A DNA stretch of 9,048 bases from an uncultured Alphaproteobacteria bacterium (lineage in GTDB: Bacteria; Pseudomonadota; Alphaproteobacteria; Rs-D84), in assembly GCA_947589625.1 (NCBI GenBank), contig CANQCM010000034.1, positions 1 through 9,048 of the forward strand, in the 5' to 3' direction. The position numbers and the translations under genes are program-made. Shown in pieces: positions 7,197-9,048 of this stretch. Position 1 is the first letter of the stretch. Every line of letters begins with the position of its first letter. The notes below the pieces were generated by a model, which had not been told where the DNA came from, searched no databases, and saw only the letters and a program-made list of their open reading frames with translations.

Positions 7197-7766
7197 ATGG
7201 CATCTTATATTGCAAATGATATGCGCGTGGGCTGGGTTATTTCGCATAACGGCAAACGCTATTCTGTAACATCTATTACCAAGGTTAAACCAGGCAAGGG
7301 CGGCGCATTTGTTCAGGCAGACTTGCGCGACATTGATTCTGGAAACAAGGGCGGCGACCGTTGGCGCGCCGAAGACAAGGTTGAAAAATTAACTGTTGAA
7401 GATTTTGATTGCCAATATCTGTATTCTGACGGTACAGACGCATACTTTATGAATCTGGCGGATTATGAACAATTCACAATGCCAGTGGATTCTTTGGGCG
7501 AACAAATGAAATTCTTGGCGCCTGAAATGACGGTCAAGGCAAACTTTGTTGAAGGTCACCCTGTGTCAATTTCTTTGCCGAAAACAGTTATTGCAACAGT
7601 AGAAGAAACAGAACCGGCGTTAAAAGGGCAAACCGCATCAACCAGTGGCGGCAAACCAGCAGTGCTGGATAACGGTGTTCGTGTTCAGGTACCACTGTTT
7701 GTAAATGCAGGCGAAAAGATTGTAGTAAACACCGAAACACTGGAATATGTGGAACGTGCGAAATAA
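7197..7766 (+). CDS. efp: Elongation factor P
   Basis: Binds between the P and E sites of the ribosome and relieves stalling at proline runs. The product is 189 aa, typical for EF-P. It has an N-terminal KOW-like domain (about 3-60), a central OB domain (about 68-125) and a C-terminal OB domain (about 132-187). The loop at 32-36 reads PGKGG, so K34, the residue modified in many bacteria, is present. A lysine here suggests lysyl-type modification by EpmA/EpmB, or none, as opposed to rhamnosylation, which uses arginine; the modifying enzymes are not in the window. The C-terminal GVRVQVPLFV...YVERAK resembles alphaproteobacterial EF-P. The gene is a single transcription unit with a strong -10 box, a good ribosome binding site and a perfect terminator. 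Confidence 0.97.
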   Translation: MASYIANDMRVGWVISHNGKRYSVTSITKVKPGKGGAFVQADLRDIDSGNKGGDRWRAEDKVEKLTVEDFDCQYLYSDGTDAYFMNLADYEQFTMPVDSLGEQMKFLAPEMTVKANFVEGHPVSISLPKTVIATVEETEPALKGQTASTSGGKPAVLDNGVRVQVPLFVNAGEKIVVNTETLEYVERAK

Positions 7767-7795
7767 AAACATTCCCCATTTGGGGAATGTTTTTA
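7764..7795 (+). terminator. Rho-independent terminator of efp
   Basis: ACATTCCCC (7769-7777) pairs perfectly with GGGGAATGT (7782-7790) around an ATTT loop, followed by TTTT. Flanking A and T runs make the whole segment symmetrical, so it could work on both strands. It overlaps the efp stop codon. Confidence 0.92.
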
Positions 7796-7938
7796 TTAGT
7801 GGCGAGTGATTAGTGTTAGTGGTTAGGTAATAAGGTGTTCGCTACGCTCACTACTTTAATAAAGACTGGATTCTCGGGTCAAGTCCGAGAATGACAACCT
7901 CTTATCTTTTTATTTCAATGCTAGGAACAATGTTCATA
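7796..7938 (+). repeat. Composite intergenic repeat, direct copy 1
   Basis: This segment recurs with modest changes at 8920-9048. Its modules in order are: TTAGTG-like words in loose tandem (7796-7827); the near-palindrome GTGTTCGCTACGCTCAC (7835-7851); a hairpin unit CTGG...TGACA (7866-7896) with stem ATTCTCGGG/TCCGAGAAT and loop TCAAG; a T-rich stretch; and the palindrome GAACA-A-TGTTC (7925-7935). It encodes nothing that I can see. Hairpin units of this kind are scattered between genes in many alphaproteobacteria. The function of the full composite is unknown. Confidence 0.85.
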
Positions 7939-7958
7939 TTTTAAGAAATAAAGAACTG

Positions 7959-8041
7959 TGTCATTCCACGGCTTGACCGTGGAATCCAGTAAATTGACTC
8001 GTCGCGCAATGCGCGACATAACTACTAAACGCTAAACGTCC
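7959..8041 (-). repeat. Related composite repeat in inverted orientation
   Basis: The module order of the preceding repeat appears here reversed and complemented. First comes the hairpin unit TGTCATT...CCAGT (7959-7990) with stem ATTCCACGG/CCGTGGAAT and loop CTTGA, the complement of TCAAG. It is followed by the perfect hairpin GTCGCGC-AAT-GCGCGAC (8001-8017), and then by ACTACTAAACGCTAAACG, the complement of TTAGTG-like words. Together with 7796-7896 it forms a large imperfect inverted repeat around a spacer at 7897-7958. It abuts the promoter of the next transcript. Confidence 0.7.
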
Positions 8042-8070
8042 TTTACATAAAAAAATTTATCTCTTATAAT
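8042..8070 (+). promoter_or_regulatory. Promoter of the structured leader and cysteine-rich gene
   Basis: TTTACA (8042-8047) and a perfect TATAAT (8065-8070) are 17 bp apart, with an A/T-rich spacer. It is the best sigma70-type match in the window. Transcription would start near 8077, immediately before the first hairpin of the leader RNA and about 234 nt upstream of the 8311 start codon. Confidence 0.7.
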
Positions 8071-8138
8071 ACCTGTGTTATGACAGATTGTCATAATGAG
8101 GCTTAAGAACCTCTGCCAAAGCGTCGGAATATATACTT

Positions 8139-8183
8139 ATGGGGCGCGGATTGCGCCTGTTTTTATTATTACGACGGAAATAA
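8139..8183 (+). CDS. Possible 14-codon leader peptide within the structured RNA
   Basis: ATG at 8139 opens a frame encoding MGRGLRLFLLLRRK and ends with TAA at 8181-8183, directly before switching element CTCCTGA (8184-8190). It is rich in Leu (5 codons, three consecutive TTA) and Arg (4 codons). A ribosome at or near the stop would cover that element and favour the alternative helix, as in classical leader-peptide attenuation. Only a weak GGAA (8126-8129) lies upstream as a possible ribosome binding site, and an ORF this short may occur by chance. Confidence 0.2.
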   Translation: MGRGLRLFLLLRRK

Positions 8184-8259
8184 CTCCTGATTTATGGTCA
8201 GGAGGGTTGCCTAATATTCAATAAGCAACGCAATACTTTGGATTGTTCTTAACCTCCTG

Positions 8260-8287
8260 ACCACCAAATTTTTTGGTGGTTTTGTTT
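8260..8287 (+). terminator. Intrinsic terminator in the leader, 31 nt before the gene
   Basis: ACCACCAAA (8260-8268) pairs perfectly with TTTGGTGGT (8272-8280) around a TTT loop, followed by TTTGTTT. The T run is interrupted by one G, so termination may be partial. Lying between promoter and gene, it would be expected to limit expression unless an alternative structure forms. A following palindrome GTTTTGTT-T-AACAAAAC (8279-8295) overlaps its 3' side. Confidence 0.65.
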
Positions 8288-8310
8288 AACAAAACACAGG
8301 AGTAAAAGAA

Positions 8311-8916
8311 ATGAAAACATCATTAATAATATTAAACTTGATTGCCATTATTACTGTTGGCAACACGGCACTGGGGGCTGAATGTAAGTATTATGGCACA
8401 CCAACACAAGCTAGTGGCTGTCCATATACTGAACAACGCCCGAGCGGAGCTAATTGTTCGGGCTATATAAAAAAATGTTATGAAAATGGCATATTTACCC
8501 ATTGCTTTGGCTGTCAAGGTAAAGGGATAATAAGCGTCAAAACATATACCGACCCTATATATAGTAATTGCACGGTTACATATAATACTTGTGAATGTCC
8601 AGCGTGTGAGGGCAACTGTTCTCCGTCAAAGCCATATTGGTACGCTGCAAGCACTGGGTACGAAATGAGAGATACTGCAACATGTAATTGTGGCGAATGC
8701 GTAAAGGGCGCAGAATACCGTTGCGCCGCGGGATATTATGGCAGTCCAAAAACAGCTGGTACTGGTTGTACCAAATGCCCATCGTCTGGCGGGGTCGCAG
8801 GGCAATCCGCGGCAGGTTCTACTACGATAACATCATGTTATATTCCATCAGGCAGCAGTTTTTCCGACAGCACAGGTTCCGGCACATATACTGGTAATTG
8901 TTATTACAAGTTATAG
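8311..8916 (+). CDS. Secreted cysteine-rich protein of unknown function
   Basis: I do not recognise a characterised family. The product is 201 aa. A clear Sec signal peptide covers about residues 1-22, with likely cleavage after LGA, before ECKYYG. The mature part holds 19 cysteines in about 180 residues, several as CxC or CxxC pairs (CEC, CNC, CTKC), and is rich in Gly, Ser, Thr and Tyr. This suggests a disulfide-stabilised extracytoplasmic protein, though metal binding cannot be excluded. The C-terminal block (CAAGYYG..., TKCPSSGG, TSCYIPSG, GNCYY) resembles a module that I have an impression occurs in multiple paralogues in gut alphaproteobacterial genomes; I could not check this. CAGGAG (8297-8302) is a strong ribosome binding site 8 nt before the ATG. 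It lies behind a structured leader and between direct repeats. No terminator follows except perhaps the repeat hairpin at 8979-9003. Confidence 0.8.
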   Translation: MKTSLIILNLIAIITVGNTALGAECKYYGTPTQASGCPYTEQRPSGANCSGYIKKCYENGIFTHCFGCQGKGIISVKTYTDPIYSNCTVTYNTCECPACEGNCSPSKPYWYAASTGYEMRDTATCNCGECVKGAEYRCAAGYYGSPKTAGTGCTKCPSSGGVAGQSAAGSTTITSCYIPSGSSFSDSTGSGTYTGNCYYKL

Positions 8917-8919
8917 TAG

Positions 8920-9048
8920 TTAGTGGCTAGTTGTTAGTGTTAGTGGTGGTGTTCGCTTCGCTCACGACATCATTAACTGGATTCTCGGGTCAAGCCCGAG
9001 AATGACAACTCTTTTCTTTTTATTTTAATTCTAGGAACAATGTTCGTA
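8920..9048 (+). repeat. Composite intergenic repeat, direct copy 2 (may run past the window edge)
   Basis: Same order of modules as 7796-7938: TTAGTG-like words (from 8920), GTGTTCGCTTCGCTCAC (8949-8965), the CTGG...TGACA hairpin with stem ATTCTCGGG/CCCGAGAAT and TCAAG loop, a T-rich stretch, and GAACA-A-TGTTC near the end. Differences are mostly in the spacers, with a shortened segment between the tandem words and the second module. A G-U pair in copy 1 is a G-C pair here. The strong hairpin may also limit transcription leaving the cysteine-rich gene. Confidence 0.85.

Larger units (their letters stand above)
8077..8302 (+). ncRNA. Structured 5' leader RNA, candidate riboswitch or attenuator of unknown class
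   Basis: The leader can be folded by eye into a compact RNA. A 5' hairpin TTATGACA/TGTCATAA (8078-8096) is perfect. Closing helix P1 pairs 8098-8110 with 8245-8256 (12 pairs, C8102 bulged). P2 pairs CCAAAG (8116-8121) with CTTTGG (8236-8241). Inside P2 are three arms: P3 (8122-8126 with 8172-8176, capped by GGCGC/GCGCC at 8143-8157), P4 (CTCCTGA 8184-8190 with TCAGGAG 8198-8204) and P5 (GTTGC 8206-8210 with GCAAC 8225-8229). A terminator hairpin follows at 8260-8280. The competing helix GGTCAGGAGG (8196-8205) with CCTCCTGACC (8253-8262) would disrupt P4, part of P1 and the terminator base. CTCCTG (8254-8259) can also mask the CAGGAG ribosome binding site (8297-8302). I recognise none of the common riboswitch signatures. 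A separate trans-acting RNA is the main alternative. The fold is inferred from one sequence. Confidence 0.6.

Noticed and set aside
7796..7938. CRISPR array or insertion sequence in the repeat region
   Set aside because: No regularly spaced identical repeats with unique spacers, and no transposase frame.
8080..8106. Eight-codon ORF MTDCHNEA at the 5' end of the leader as a cysteine-sensing leader peptide
   Set aside because: It starts about 3 nt from the predicted transcript end, has one Cys codon only, and its sequence is explained by the perfect hairpin 8078-8096.
8143..8165. GGCGC/GCGCC hairpin plus T run as a terminator of a short RNA (8077-8165)
   Set aside because: Possible, but the hairpin also caps arm P3, whose base pairs (8122-8126 with 8172-8176) lie beyond the T run. 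The full-length leader explains more of the sequence.
8077..8302. c-di-AMP (ydaO-type) riboswitch, suggested by cdaA in the same window
   Set aside because: I could not find the conserved ydaO core segments, and the helix order does not fit. A covariance search would settle it.
8077..8302. Retron or group II intron RNA
   Set aside because: No reverse transcriptase is encoded nearby, and no domain V-like motif or typical msr/msd inverted repeats are seen.

Overview
The window looks like chromosomal DNA from a low-to-moderate GC alphaproteobacterium, perhaps an uncultivated host-associated one. The UvrC catalytic segment (DNSH...VGAMI), the EF-P C-terminus and the intergenic palindromes of the type CTGGATTC...GAATGACA all resemble alphaproteobacterial sequences I know. 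No search could be run, so this placement is an inference. I see no tRNA, rRNA, CRISPR array, transposase or phage gene.

Region 1 (1-1483, minus strand): a short uvrC, followed downstream by the first codons of another gene cut off by the window edge. Region 2 (1534-5851, plus strand): four tightly packed genes that look like one operon: a type IV pilin-like protein, a 23S rRNA pseudouridine synthase (RluC), a large AsmA-family envelope protein and a CdaA-type diadenylate cyclase that would make c-di-AMP. Region 3 (5852-7795): two single-gene units, dnaN (DNA polymerase sliding clamp) and efp (elongation factor P). Each has its own candidate promoter and a good terminator after it.

Region 4 (7796-9048) is the accessory part and the most interesting. 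A composite repeat of roughly 130-143 bp occurs twice in direct orientation (7796-7938 and 8920-9048), and a related piece lies inverted at 7959-8041. Between the direct copies sits a cassette: a good promoter (TTTACA-N17-TATAAT at 8042-8070), a strikingly structured leader of about 230 nt, and a gene for a secreted protein with 19 cysteines (8311-8916). The leader can be drawn as a four-way junction closed by long-range helices and followed by a terminator hairpin. One 10-bp alternative helix (8196-8205 with 8253-8262) would break the closing helix, one arm and the base of the terminator. This is the layout of a riboswitch or attenuator. A 14-codon ORF ends directly before the first switching element. 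I recognise no known riboswitch class in it, and it is the best candidate here for an undescribed system.

The housekeeping genes cover DNA repair, replication, ribosome modification and translation. The AsmA, CdaA and pilin genes point to envelope and second-messenger functions. The repeat-flanked cassette seems unrelated to them and is probably one of several variable surface or secreted-protein loci in the genome.
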